A DNA stretch of 64,000 nt from Undaria pinnatifida (lineage: Eukaryota > Sar > Phaeophyceae > Laminariales > Alariaceae), in assembly GCA_012845835.1 (NCBI GenBank), contig JABAKD010000014.1:9587701-9651700 (forward strand), read 5' to 3'. The notes beneath the pieces were generated by a model that saw only the letters and a program-made list of their open reading frames with translations, searched no databases and had not been told where the DNA came from. The translations under genes and the position numbers were made by a program. The number at the start of each line of letters is the position of its first letter. The stretch's first letter is position 1. Shown here in pieces: positions 22,459 to 33,033 of this stretch.

Positions 22459-22727
22459 TCGACATCTTACCACCGGTACAAACCAATGTCCCGAAGCTGC
22501 TGGTAGGAGATAGTCTCAAGTTAATCGGATGGGGACACAGAGTGTCTCCCGCAGGTCTGCCTATTGAGCAGGTCCTTGGTGAGTACTCACTTCCTTAGCC
22601 GTACCGTGTAGTAGAGAAGCAGCTTTGTTATTTCCACAGAGCCCCGGATATCAACTGAGAGCCGAGGTGCACACTCGCGCCCTTACCCCAAAGAAGGAAG
22701 TGCGTGTCCTTCGCAACATGCCGTAAT
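22459..22727 (+). pseudogene. Trypsin-like (S1) serine protease exon fragment
   Basis: After a clear acceptor (CACCTTATCCGTAG|TC) the frame encodes DILPPVQTNVPKLLVGD, then SLKLIGWGHRVSPAGLP, up to CTTG|GTGAGT (exon 22459-22578). LVGDSLKLIGWG followed by a Gly/Leu-Pro turn is the S1 segment around the conserved (S/G)GWG motif. A second exon (acceptor TTATTTCCACAG, from 22640) could continue QLRAEVHTRALTPKKE in an S1-like frame. Joining at GTGAGT puts it out of that frame, and the Cys expected next is missing. No exons for the His, Asp or Ser catalytic residues are visible on either side. Most likely a decayed protease gene remnant. Confidence 0.5.
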
Positions 22728-23340
22728 GTTAACGTATGGCCTTGAAAGGCTTGCAATTGTCTGATTTGATAGGTACTTGGCCGTTTTCTATGATATGTTG
22801 GGGTTATCTACATGGGGTAGTCAGGAAATGAAACCGAGGCAGGCAATGGGTTCAGAGGGTTCTCGTGTATTGGGTGCTTTATATTAGAAATCCCAAGAGC
22901 GCGTCGACGTAACCCGAGCAAGCTTATCCCTACCATTTGTGGTAAAGAAAGGTGACACCGTGACGTGGTCAACAAACCTCCTTTGCGATTGTTATTGTAG
23001 CTATTATTGTTATTGACAACGTGCAGTCTGAGATGTAACGTTGATCACTCATAACATCATTATTTTTGCCCTCCGACAATATAGCGTAGATGCCATTCCG
23101 GTGTAGATCGAATATTCTTATACCGCAGATTCAGTAGTATCTAGGACCTTCTACCAACCACTTTCCCGTTTCCTTTCCCAACATCTTCTACTTTTATCTA
23201 CTACTACTTCCGTTCCCTACATCCGTTTATTATAGCTATTAGTCTACCCCAATTATCATCAACATTCTCACCCCAGGCCATTGGACGCGGTCCTCTCGCT
23301 TCTTCTTCCCTTCCCCTCGTGGCTTGGTTGTCCCTCAGAG
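22728..23340. other. No gene recognised
   Basis: Pyrimidine-rich in part; fragments related to 13165-13500 (GACAACGTGCAG and following). Confidence 0.35.
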
Positions 23341-23490
23341 CTCGTCTACGTCTATTAACTCTGCGCGAAACCGCGACCTGGGTGGTCACAGAGATGGTCA
23401 CTAATAACATTCCCGAACCAAGAAGAAAAAAACCGAGAAAAAAACCTACTTTTTTTTTATTTTATCATCCGACAATGTGCGGCGTGTGCT
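23340..23490 (+). repeat. Dispersed repeat R4, copy 2
   Basis: See 13600-13665: shared GCGAAANNGCGACCTGNGTGG and flanks; a T9 run and TGTGCGGCGTGTG follow. Confidence 0.5.
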
Positions 23491-23834
23491 AACCGCAACA
23501 AAGCAATGAAGACACAACAATGAAAAAAAAGGCGCGTAAAATAACCACATTCCAAACCCGATTGAGGAACAACAAGCCTCCCCACTGTTATCACGCCCCC
23601 TTGTCAACACACCGCCATCCGGGTGTTACTTACTCTTGAAGTCTAACACAAGCCCCCGATTTATTACCCGGGGTACGTTGCGTATCCCCCCCCCCCCCCC
23701 CGAGGTTATGCATCATAATCAGTATGACAACCCCAGGTTGCCAACCGCGGGTTCACATTACGAGCTAGTGACGCATGCTACCATAGAGGTGGCACTTTTC
23801 GTCAGAAATGTCTTCTCTCCTTAACCCAAAGTCG

Positions 23835-24030
23835 GAAACACGCCATTTTTTCTGCATTATTCTTGTTGCGTATTTAGGCCATGGGAATTTTCATCCGGCA
23901 GCAGTTTTATATTTTCTCCAAAATCGGTTTTCGGGAGAGGTCTTAAGCTCCCAAATTTAGGAACCTCAGAAGAAAAGTAGTGCACCCTTATCGTAGCACG
24001 CGACTAGTTGTGGCCTTCGAAACCTGCCAG
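23835..24030 (-). repeat. MITE-sized repeat, inverted copy of 49979-50120
   Basis: The reverse complement of 23835-23980 matches 49979-50120 over about 140 bp, including GGGAGCTTAAGACCTCTCCC, CTGCTNCCGGATGAAAA, CCCATGGCCTA and GTGTTTCCGAC. TATCGTAGCACGCG follows both copies on the + strand. Confidence 0.7.
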
Positions 24031-24379
24031 TTAAGTACCAAAAGTTCAATTAGTTTGGAGGGGGGGGGGGTTGTTTCGATATGATTTGTTTTAGAATTGA
24101 AACAAGCATCTCGAAAATACTACTATTCCGGAGGGGTTTCGATGTTTTTCTGGATATCTTTTACGAACTACAAGAGAGCGTTCGAAAGCCGAAGAACGCG
24201 CGCCTTTCGGGGTTTGGACGCTTTAATAATGTTCTTCTCTTCTTCTAGTAGGAGAGATTAACCCCTAAACCCTCCGGCTGGCACTGGGTTTCGCGTTTTT
24301 ATACCCTATGGTTCCAGGTACAACAACCAGGTATACGATTCCTGGAACCTATCGCCAACATCTGATGCCAGGAAGTGAG
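24031..24379. other. No gene recognised
   Basis: G11 run near 24060; otherwise unremarkable. Confidence 0.35.
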
Positions 24380-24399
24380 AATATTTCAGTCTCGTACCA

Positions 24400-24660
24400 C
24401 TTCCCACTCGGGCTTCACACGGCAAAGCTCTGACATGCACGCAGAGGACCTGACCCACCTTCCCTACTGAGATTCGCAAGCACTTCTAACGCACGTCTCT
24501 CGAGCCAAATGAGTCAATATCGTGTGAGGCATGTGTTGGTGGTGTTCAACTTAGTGGGACGATCGGCCAGTTCCTCTGCAGACACGTCAGGGGTTGAAGG
24601 TACGAAGGCTCAGTGGGAAAAGCGCGAGAGAGGTAGATTAAAGGGGTCAAGGGCTCTTGT
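24400..24660. repeat. Inverted fragments of repeat R3
   Basis: 24405-24480 (+) and 24535-24640 (-) are opposite-orientation pieces of the R3 GC-rich section (GGCCAGTTCCTCTGCAG on the reverse piece). The 66-codon ORF at 24509 lies inside and is not credible. Confidence 0.55.
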
Positions 24661-25416
24661 GATTTTCAAGATATTTTGTATGTCTTCGGACAAGAGTTCG
24701 GAGGAATAAGATAACTGTGATAGCGTCATCATCAGCATCATCATTTCTTACTTTGCTGTTACTGTGACTTCATGATGAATGGCCTAGATGCTAGTAGTAC
24801 CTTTAACATCTACAAGTTGTAGGTTGCATGATAGGTGTGCTTCGGGCTGATGCGAGAGCGATGCTGTTGCTCAGGCAAGGGGTCTGAGCACGTGGCGCGG
24901 AACCCGTGTTTATGTTTATCGAAATCCTCCTAAACTTTAGTGTTTTTCGTCAAGAAAAATCTAGGGAAAAGAGTAAATTACCATATCCTGAATCAGAAAC
25001 AGCGCGCAAAGTATTTCTAATGCCTTTTTAGCATTCTCCTTGAAGAAATGTGACGGCATGAATTAGGGGAAGGAAACTCATCAACAGGAAAGTAAGGAAA
25101 GCAAGAGGGGGGGGGGACTAGGTCGGCAACACTGTCCAGAACAAAACACCGCAAGTACCCGGTCATCAATCTTGAGCCACGCTCTAAACCGTTGTATGTA
25201 ACAGTTCCGTAACCGCTCTCTTCCCTCCCCGACCCCATTTCCCACGCAACCCTCGCACGGCAAACCCTAACATGCCGGCAGAGAGTCTGACCGATCGTCC
25301 CTGCTGAGCTCAACACCATGGACGGACCTGTCTCCATAGAAGCAGCGGACCACTCGTTGAAGGGAACAACCTTTTCTGACGCACACTGCGTGCCTCGCCG
25401 CAAAGCGTCGGTGGTT

Positions 25417-25830
25417 GTGGACTCTCGCGCTAACCACGTCCGGGGTATCGGGGCCGTGGTCACCTAGTAAAACTTCCACTCAGATCATTGTGAAACCCGG
25501 GGGGGCGTTGACAGTATCCCCTTGTACAGTGGAATTTCTTCTTTTGCCGACATCAGATAAGGTGGAAGCGTTAGGGTCCATTGTTGTGCCACGTTGAGGG
25601 GGGGGGGGGGGGGGCGTACCAATATGCTTACGCCCCTCCCCTCCCCCAACGTGGCACAACATCAGGCCCTAATGCTACCACTTTATCTGATGTCGGGGAA
25701 AGGGGGGAATTCGACCGTACAAAGGGGTTCTGTCAACCCACGCCCGGGTTTCACAATGATCTTAGTGGAAGAGATTGGCTAGGCGACGACGGCGCCGCTA
25801 CCCCGGAGGTGATTAGCGCGAGGGTCTACA
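25417..25830. repeat. Inverted repeat about a G16 tract
   Basis: Arms of roughly 180 bp (25417-25590 and 25645-25830) are reverse complements, sharing TTGTGCCACGTTG, GACATCAGATAA, GTGAAACCCGGG and CATTGTGAAACCC. The loop is a G-run of about 16 followed by C-rich sequence. Each arm separately matches 8790-8940 of R3 copy 1. Confidence 0.75.
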
Positions 25831-26139
25831 ACCACCGACGCTTTCTGCCACGTTGGGGGAGAAATTGCGTGAGGATGTGCGAGATATTTCCGTAGGTTGT
25901 GTACGGTACGGGATGCCCATCGTTCATGCATTTTGTCCCAGTGACCGTCTGTATCTACAGCACCAGATACGCGGTCAAACCGACTTTAGTGTTTCTGTTT
26001 TTAACTGGTTGGAAGCATGATAAGCCTTGTTTTGTTCTTGGAGTGCGAGGTTGGTCATTACTGTGCAAAGTACCAACCGAATCGCCTGGCGGATGGGGGT
26101 GCTAAACCCGTCGCTGTTGCCCATGTCGCAGTGCATACG

Positions 26140-26560
26140 GTGTTTACCGTGTACTTTCTGGCATGTGCACATTGTACATCGATTTTTGTACTGTGGTTAC
26201 CGTACTATATGTGTCCATGCACAGGGAGATTTGTGCGGTATTTTTCCGTACAATGTGCGTGCATGTGCAGAAACGTTTTTAATGTGTGCACAGACAAAGT
26301 ACTATGTACGGTAATTGCCGTACATGAATACCGTGCACAAGACGTTCATATACCTTGAGGTTAGTATATCATATACAACAACACTGCCGGTAGTAGCCCT
26401 CGGTGACACCTAGATCACTCCTGAATTGTTCCTATAAGCTCGACCGTGTAAGCAATGTCACGTTTGTCGTCCCCTCTTGGCTATCGGCGTATCTATTCAA
26501 GCGGTGGGCCAGCAGTGCCCGTGGCAGTTTAGTGTACTGTACGGTGTTTGCCGTACGATG
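26140..26560 (+). repeat. Palindrome array TGTACGGT-N-CCGTACA
   Basis: At least five degenerate units (near 26139, 26187, 26250, 26303 and 26537), matching the array at 9199-9311. Confidence 0.65.
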
Positions 26561-26823
26561 TGTGTACACATGTACAAGGCGTGTCGTGTTTGCTGCACTA
26601 TGTCCTTCCCACTGACCCACGAGATATTGCGGACGCTTGTTCTGGTGGAGCTAAACTTTTGCGTCGTGCCATCGACCGTGAGTCAGGACTATCGCCGCCT
26701 CCCCTCGTCAACCTTCTTTTGCAAGTCCGGCGTGTTGTTCGTTTCATCCTACTTGGCGATAATGGAACACGGGAGCACACGTCGGCCACCTGTGTACTAC
26801 GAGCGGAGCAATATACAACATGA
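26548..26823 (+). CDS. Exon candidate of unknown protein
   Basis: The most protein-like of three overlapping plus frames. After pyrimidine-rich TATGTCCTTCCCACTGACCC it reads DPRDIADACSGGAKLLRRAI, then SPPPLVNLLLQVRRVVRFILLGDNG, then polar residues to TGA. Residues 25-91 form an amphipathic, probably helical pattern. A GTGAGT lies inside at 26678. The acceptor is uncertain, so the 5' boundary is only the frame limit. The 213-codon frame overlapping it starts inside repeat R3 and looks less natural. Confidence 0.3.
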   Translation: MPYDVCTHVQGVSCLLHYVLPTDPRDIADACSGGAKLLRRAIDRESGLSPPPLVNLLLQVRRVVRFILLGDNGTREHTSATCVLRAEQYTT

Positions 26824-27952
26824 CCTTTGTTTGTCAATGGTTCCGTTTGTCGTCGCGAGGGGCCAACAAACGTGGCACTATATGGAATTTCACTTGTTTT
26901 GCACAATCGGTGAAAAAACTGCCCATCATCGTAGGTACGATCGAGCAAACACCACAAGGAACGTGCTGAAAATGTCGAAGTGGTGTGGTGGCGACGCTCT
27001 TAGCTCACGATGGATGTCAAGACCCTACCGTAGCATAGCATCGTTCGGTAAAAGAGTGTCGGGTTTTCAGATCTCCCGTATTGCTGACTGCGACGCTGAC
27101 ATTGACTCCGGGGTATAGTACTGTACGACGGAGCGCACGGTAGCCTACGGGGCAAGTTCGTGCTGGACCTAAGTGAACCACCACGACTACTTCCGACCAA
27201 GGGAACGTTAGTTTGGGTATCCCCTTTGCCATTCCAAGCAGCGTAACAGCCAATCCCATATTGTCTTGTTTATCGAACTAGCACAGCACAAAAGCGTCAA
27301 ATGTTCGAAGCAATAAGCTACTTGCATTAAGGGTTTTAAATCGTAGTTTGGGCTGTGGGGGGGAGAAATTCGAGAAAATAATAACGTGGTTAATGCAGGG
27401 TGATGGCCCAGTTTGCAAGGGAAAAAAAACATAGTAGAATCCCACATAAAAAAATGAACAATCGACCAGGCAGCCAGGACACCAACACATCGAGGCACAC
27501 ATCATCTTCTACAGGGCTTCCCGGACACACCAGACGGCATATACAGCACTCAAGCACTCTCCCGAAGAGGCTGCCAGGTTCCTGGTGGACGCTCTGCGGG
27601 ATTGCCCACGGCAGACAGGCTGACGCGTCATCAAGAGTGCCCGAAGCGTCGCAAATTAGCTCTTTGCTACGAACACGTAACAGGCAGCAAACAATTTTCG
27701 AAATCAGAAGGCTCGTCTCACGTCCTGTGGAGACCGACGAGCTGCGTCCCACACACAAACGCAACGCGCTACAAGCGCTCCACCCACGCCAACGCCACAG
27801 GTGCGGAAGACTCAGCCGGCCCCATCCCTGGCCTGCAGCAAAGCCTGTTTGCAGCCCACCAACAGCAGCAGTAGTAGTGTGGCCTTTCTTTCGGCGTTTT
27901 TGAATATTTTGAGCAGTCTGCTCAATAATCAAAAAGCCACACCGGTACATAC
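26824..27952. other. No resolved gene
   Basis: Three frames are open at 27390-28022. A short stretch in the plus frame, SRTHQTAYTALKHSPEEAAR (27515-27574), followed by FLVDALRDCP, looks like genuine coding sequence before a TGA at 27613, perhaps a dead exon. I cannot extend it. Confidence 0.3.
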
Positions 27953-28100
27953 ATGAAAACCCGCGAACAGTTTGAATTTCAAAAGCTCGGAGATCGGAAG
28001 ACAGGAGGAAGACACCAAGCAAGGCAGACGAGAGACACGGTGCGTTTTTCTACACCCGGGAGCAGCCCGTTTTCACCCCTGAGGCAGCCGGTCTCCACTC

Positions 28101-28439
28101 TTGAAGAAGCCGGTGGTCTCCACCGTTTTGAAGCCTCGAGTTACCCTCTCAAACCCTACTTGTGTCCTGCTTGCGCGGCCGTTTCCCATGTTACACTATC
28201 GGTGTATCGGCCACTTCCGGGCTTGCAAGGAGGACGGCACAGATGCAACCCTTGTTCTTCGGCTAGACGATCCAGCCAGATGTTTGTGGTTCGCGAGACA
28301 TCGACCGGATGACCAGGAGTGCTCACGGAAACATTCGAGAGTTTCATCATTTATTGATGTTACACACAAGATCGACAAGATCGGGAACACAGATCTTGCC
28401 TTTAAATTTCTACTGCTGCTGTACATCATGACGTGGTAA
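28101..28439 (+). CDS. Exon or small gene, unknown
   Basis: Frame ending in TAA at 28439. The C-terminal ~75 residues look coding: HYRCIGHFRACKEDGTDA, LVLRLDDPARCLWFARH, then KIDKIGNTDLAFKFLLLLYI. The N-terminal 30 codons are less convincing, and an acceptor near 28183 (CCGTTTCCCATG) or 28230 (GGGCTTGCAAG) may mark the real start. An alternative frame (27953-28312) has an ATG but is Ser/Arg/Pro-rich. Lies just upstream of the LTR element. Family unknown. Confidence 0.3.
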   Translation: MKKPVVSTVLKPRVTLSNPTCVLLARPFPMLHYRCIGHFRACKEDGTDATLVLRLDDPARCLWFARHRPDDQECSRKHSRVSSFIDVTHKIDKIGNTDLAFKFLLLLYIMTW

Positions 28440-28670
28440 TCGATGACCCGTCCTAGGTGTGCGCTTCTAAATCGTTTCATATATCAAGGTAAGCAGGGGG
28501 AACAAAGGACGAGGGGCGTTGAAGCCGATCCTCGAAGCGAGCGCTCGAGTAATTAAAAAACCCTCAAGATATTGAAGTGTTGAGAATCCGATATTGAGGC
28601 CGACACGGTAAAAACATTATTTCCGACCCATGGTCTAGGATTTGTCATATATTATTTTTTTTAATGTATT

Positions 28671-29090
28671 TGTGGTATGCGGTTGTTCGATGCTGGTCTG
28701 CGGATATTTGGAGGTTTCGTGTATTATGGGGTTTCGCATTATGTGTCGAGGCATTATTTGGTATATGCCTCTCGGAGTGCGGAAGGCTGCCCCACGGAAG
28801 CAGTCGTGATGATAATAAGATACGACCCGGGGTTTGATGACAATATGTTGTCCGTATATGTGAGAGTGGAGCGTGACGACAAGGTACGGCTTCCTCCTGT
28901 GTGGTTTAGGTGTGTGGAGCCTTTGACGACGTGTACTGCACTTCATCTTGGTGGGTGCGTGTTCGCGAGCCTGCGGCAACCAGTTGCGGCTCCGTGTACC
29001 AGTATAATATATCTTGTGTTCTCCTCACCTACTATATAGAGGCACGCCGCGTGGTTACATAGAACACGTTATACAGCAAGCGAATTCAAA
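28671..29090 (+). repeat. 5' LTR of the 28.7-33.5 kb element
   Basis: Aligned along its length with 33034-33465: GAGGCATTATTTNGTATA, GAAGGCTGCC, GATACNACCCGGGGTTTGATG, CCGTATATGTGAGAGTGGAG, CTGCGGCAACCA, GTGTTCTCCTCACCTACT. The last blocks are followed here by CGATAATCGTGGG, also found after the LTR of the 62-kb relative, so that string belongs to the interior (primer-binding side). Confidence 0.75.
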
Positions 29091-29139
29091 CACGATAATC
29101 GTGGGTTTCCGGGCCTAGAGCTTGCTGGAGGGGTGTTCT

Positions 29140-30220
29140 TATAGATGAATAGAAAGAGCTGCTTCGGCAGCAGCTTGAGCAGATAGCGAATTATTTAACT
29201 TGGCTGAGCTAGGTGGGAATTTGGCTGAGCGAGATGCGGCGTTGGTTGAGCGAGAAACGGCGTCGACAGCGGAGAGAGCGTTGAGAACGGCGGCGGTGGA
29301 AAGGGCTAAGACGATTGAAATAGACACGGCTTTGGCATCGTGGGTGGAAGCCGAGCAATCACTAGAGGTAATAGCAGGGTTATCGACTGAGCGAGACCCT
29401 GAGTATGCGACAGCGGAGTAATTGGAGGCGGCTTTAGGAGATGGTTATTTGGAAGCCGAGAGAGCACTGAGGGTGTTCACAGAGGCCGCGACTCCGTCAG
29501 GCGTGATGGTGCAGCAGCAGCATACGCCTGGGGTGGAAATGCTCGGTAATGATGGTTAGCTGCCTGAGTCGGAGCTTGCTGACACTGGTGTTGTTCGCGT
29601 AAAACAGCAGCAGGAGCCAATACCGCCGGTGACCAGCACTGCGTCCTTTTTGCTGTTGTTGGATGAACCAGATGTGGTAGATGCTGGCATTGGTTCTGGT
29701 GTTGCCGTCAGGCGCGTGCGTTCAGTGACGGAGGAGCTTAGCGGGGGTTTCTTGGCGGTTGGGGAGCAGTAGCAGCTGCGGTCGCTGCAGCAGCCGAGCA
29801 GCAGCAGCAGCACCAGCACCAGCAGCAGCAGCAGCAGCAGCGAGAGTTTGGGCGGTGGCGTACAGCAGATGGTCGGGGGTGTTTTGGGCGGCGGCACGCT
29901 GTCTTGGTGTAGGGGCGGTGTGGGCAACGGAGGATTTCAGGCGATTTTGGACCAAAAGGGAGTATCAACTCATCCATTCGACCCGGGGAAATGGAAAGGG
30001 GTTACGATGATGCTGATTCACCGAGAAGGTCGACGGGGTACGGCGGTTGGGGAGATGCGTGTCAAGGAAAGGGGATACGTGGTGGACCTGAGGAGGAGGG
30101 GATGGAAGCACCAGCAACAGCAGCAGTACCAGCAGAAGCAAAAGCCTGGATGAGAGGTGGGATGGAACATCGTCGTTTCCCTTTGGCCGTGGCAAGACCC
30201 TGCGGGCACTCCCCAGGAAT
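29140..30220 (+). pseudogene. Gag-like Ala/Glu-rich region, broken
   Basis: Pieces in more than one frame align with 62728-63327 of the relative. They include KELLRQQLEQ, LAERDAALVERE, ALASWVEAEQSLEV, STERDPEY, LEAERALRV, a Gln/Ser-rich CAG tract (29765-29845), GGGVQQMVGGV, and a segment read as HREGRRGTAVGEM or, one frame over, YDDADSPRRSTGYGGWGD. The first part has a heptad-like helical pattern. Stops interrupt at 29418 and elsewhere. Gag assignment rests on position after an LTR, not on a recognised domain; no zinc knuckle is seen. Confidence 0.5.
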
Positions 30221-31259
30221 GTTCTTTCTATTTTAGCATCGCTTGATAGCTGAACATTATGCTGGACTGGGTGGGTTGGCTTTTGTTTTGTTTTTGTGCT
30301 TCGCTGAATACCTTGTGCATGCTAACATTTGACGTTGTTTGGTCAAATTGCCTCCAGCAGAATCATGGGAGGGGGGATTAGTTGTGATATCATGATCCTA
30401 CTCGCAGACATAATATGTACCTGGTATAATAGTGAAGACGAATGGTGTGGAACATCGCTATCGAATTATTTGGCGATTTGTCTATCTATCCATTTTATGA
30501 TTTGACATGGAAGTGTGAAACATGCCGTGCGCATTTTCAGCTGATTATGTGCGCTTTTCATGACGGCATTAAAGTGGACGAAGGGGTGCTGGCTCCTGCT
30601 GTGCACATACGACTGCCTTTTTACGTTGTTGGTTCGCTATGACGTACCTGCTGTACTATATGATACCTGATACGAGCTATACAGCAGCAGTATCAGCTGG
30701 GATGTACGTATAACACAATAATACGAGTTACATGAGCACTTATCACGTGCAGCAGTATGATGCTCTTTGTTTATGGCACATCGTGATACCTGGTCCCTCG
30801 TACGTACTATCCATCTACTCCTGCTGTAGTACCAGGCACGATAAACCAGGATTGATATCCTCTCCAGATACTGTTGCATAATATCAAACCGAAACAGCAC
30901 GAGCATTGCATGGTGACCAAATTGAGGCAAGCTATATTTGAGATAGTCTCCGCGTGAAACCCGTCCACCGGTAGCACTGTGATTGCAGGAGATATCTGAT
31001 AACTTTCTGCTACGAACAAAAGTGACATTTGGATTGGTGCAAAATCCACGCGATAACAGCAGAGGAAGAACAGCGTGTCGTACCACGTACCTGGTGCCTG
31101 ATATGCATCGTGCAGTCTTATAGATTTTTGGGTCTACGTGGTTTCCTGCATTTCCTTTTATACACCATATCTGTGAAATATCTCATGCAGTAGAACAAGA
31201 AAATTGCTGTACTGCTGGAAGCTTATACCGGGTGCCTGATGTAAATTTTATTCAAGTTT
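30221..31259 (+). other. Interior segment absent from the relative
   Basis: About 1 kb that the 62-63.9-kb relative lacks: its sequence jumps from the equivalent of 30210 to that of 31260. It contains many TACCTGGTA-type motifs and a 66-codon ATG ORF at 30442-30642 (MVWNIAIELFG..., with TWKCETC) of unknown meaning. May be a nested insertion. Confidence 0.5.
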
Positions 31260-32821
31260 ATCAAGTACCAGGCATATGTCATGCTTTGATTTTCAGAGTT
31301 GACCGATTATTTTGGTCGATCTCGAGAGCGAAATTTCGATCTGCCTCCCTTATCGTTTTTCACTGGTGGTGTCAACTGGATGATAGAACCGGAGTTTGTT
31401 GTCGTGACAGCAGATATGGGCATTATTTCTGTTTGCAGGTTTTACTGGGGTTTAAATTTCGATTTCAGGCTTTAGGGGTGCTGGTTGGAGCTGTCACGGA
31501 AGCGCCAGGGATGGTGGTTGGTATCTTCTTTATCTACCGTGCGATGGGTGACGAAATCTAGTTGGGCGCATCGTTTTCGCCAAGTAGAAGGGGGGAAGTG
31601 ACTGCATGCTCGGAGTACGTTGCGGCCAATGAATCGTGTCGAGCACGGGGGAGGGGTTGATTGTGCTCAGATACAGGGATATTCCATCGCAGAATATGGA
31701 ATTATGTATTTTGCGTAGTGCACTAGGGATGAGTTAGAGATACGCGCGAGCTAGTTGGATGATGTTTGGCGAGCAAGGGGGGGCGACTTAATGCTCGACG
31801 TGCACAGCAACCAATGAATTCGTAGCGTACATGGGAGCCAATAGTATGTGTGTGATACCTTACCGCGGACTGCCACGTTTCCCGACACGGCATGCGATAT
31901 ATAATCACGACCGGATACCAAGTGTGCGGTGATTGTGTCTATCATTGATTGGCGAATACTGCTAATGCCTGTATACGGAGGCATGATTTGAGCGATCTGT
32001 ATTTTGTTATTTTGTCTTGACAATTGTCTACAGGTTGATACTTAACGGTATTACGTTTCAGAGGGATGAAAGTCGTGGTGTTCAATTTTGAGTAATCTTT
32101 GGATACTAATATTCACAAGGCTACTTGTCGGAGGTCTACCTCTGGTCGAGTTGTGATGTGTGCCGATGCCTTGATGATCGTTTTTCTCTTGGGTGCAGAT
32201 ATGCGTTACGCTCTCATCTATGGAAAGATAGTGTAGCCAATGAAGAGTGTGACGTACTCCACGTACGTCAGCATAGTAATATGCTGATACTCTCACCAAA
32301 CCGTTGCATACGGAGGCGTTTTGCCGCTTGCGTTTGCATTCGGTCACGGGGAGTATCTAGCAGGGGGGCTTGATAGAGAAAGTTTAATTCAAGTGTTTCG
32401 TTAGGACTTGTTATTCTGTCGGAGACGTGCTGTTGTTTGCTCTTTCCTACAGAGTACAAAGCAGTGGGGGGCATGTTGTTGGGCCATGGGAGTTTATGTG
32501 AAGACGGTGTTTGTGATGTTGTTTGATGGTCTTTCCAACAGATTCTTGCTTGTTGGAGCTTTCCCTTTCCGTGGTTACTGTCTTATTTTATACCTGGTAT
32601 GGGAGACTTATGCTGAACCTGAGCTTGAGACATTTTGGTGTTGAGATTGGCGTTTAAACCTGGGCAAGAGTTATCTTGATGCATTAACATTCATTCATTT
32701 AATTGTGTTGACACGCTCGACAGTGAAAGAGGACTGCCATCGGTTGCAACGACGATTCATTGCACTAGCTTGAGTTAGGAGATAGCCTAAGGGTATGATC
32801 TCCTGGTAGCAATATTGGTAT

Positions 32822-32990
32822 TTAGACTGCCGTTTTACCTTTTGGCAGCTACTGATGATGGAATTTGGGATTGATTGCCGTTTTATCTTGACAATGGTGA
32901 AGGATGGAATTTGGGCTTGCCATCTTACCTTGGCAATGATTTATGACGGAATCTGGGATTTGCCGTTTTACCTGGCAACTGGTGATAAGT
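32822..32990 (+). repeat. Tandem repeat, about 50 bp x 3.5
   Basis: Units share GCCGTTTTACCTTNGGCA and GATGGAATTTGGGATT and lie just 5' of the 3' LTR. Confidence 0.7.
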
Positions 32991-33033
32991 TCTTCGGGAC
33001 CTATCGTATCGTGCACAGAATGGGTGGGCTGTT

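Larger units (their letters stand above)
24780..26620 (+). repeat. Dispersed repeat R3, copy 2
   Basis: Collinear with 8020-9560 but longer because of an internal inverted duplication (25417-25860) and extra palindrome units. The 148-codon minus frame at 25017-25463 is not maintained in copy 1. Confidence 0.7.

Noticed and set aside
8020-26620. R3 copies as the two LTRs of one giant element
   Set aside because: Spacing of more than 15 kb with unrelated families between, no TG...CA ends, and the copies are too divergent.
26477-27118. 213-codon plus-strand ORF
   Set aside because: Starts within repeat R3, has no ATG or splice support, and a competing frame at 26548-26823 looks more protein-like.
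27390-28022. 210-codon minus-strand ORF
   Set aside because: Overlaps plus frames of equal quality, rich in Cys/Leu/Arg, with no ATG context or homology; coding status undecidable by eye.
31232-31561. 109-codon plus-strand ORF inside the LTR element
   Set aside because: The related sequence at 63580-63770 has stops and indels in this frame, so it is not a conserved protein.
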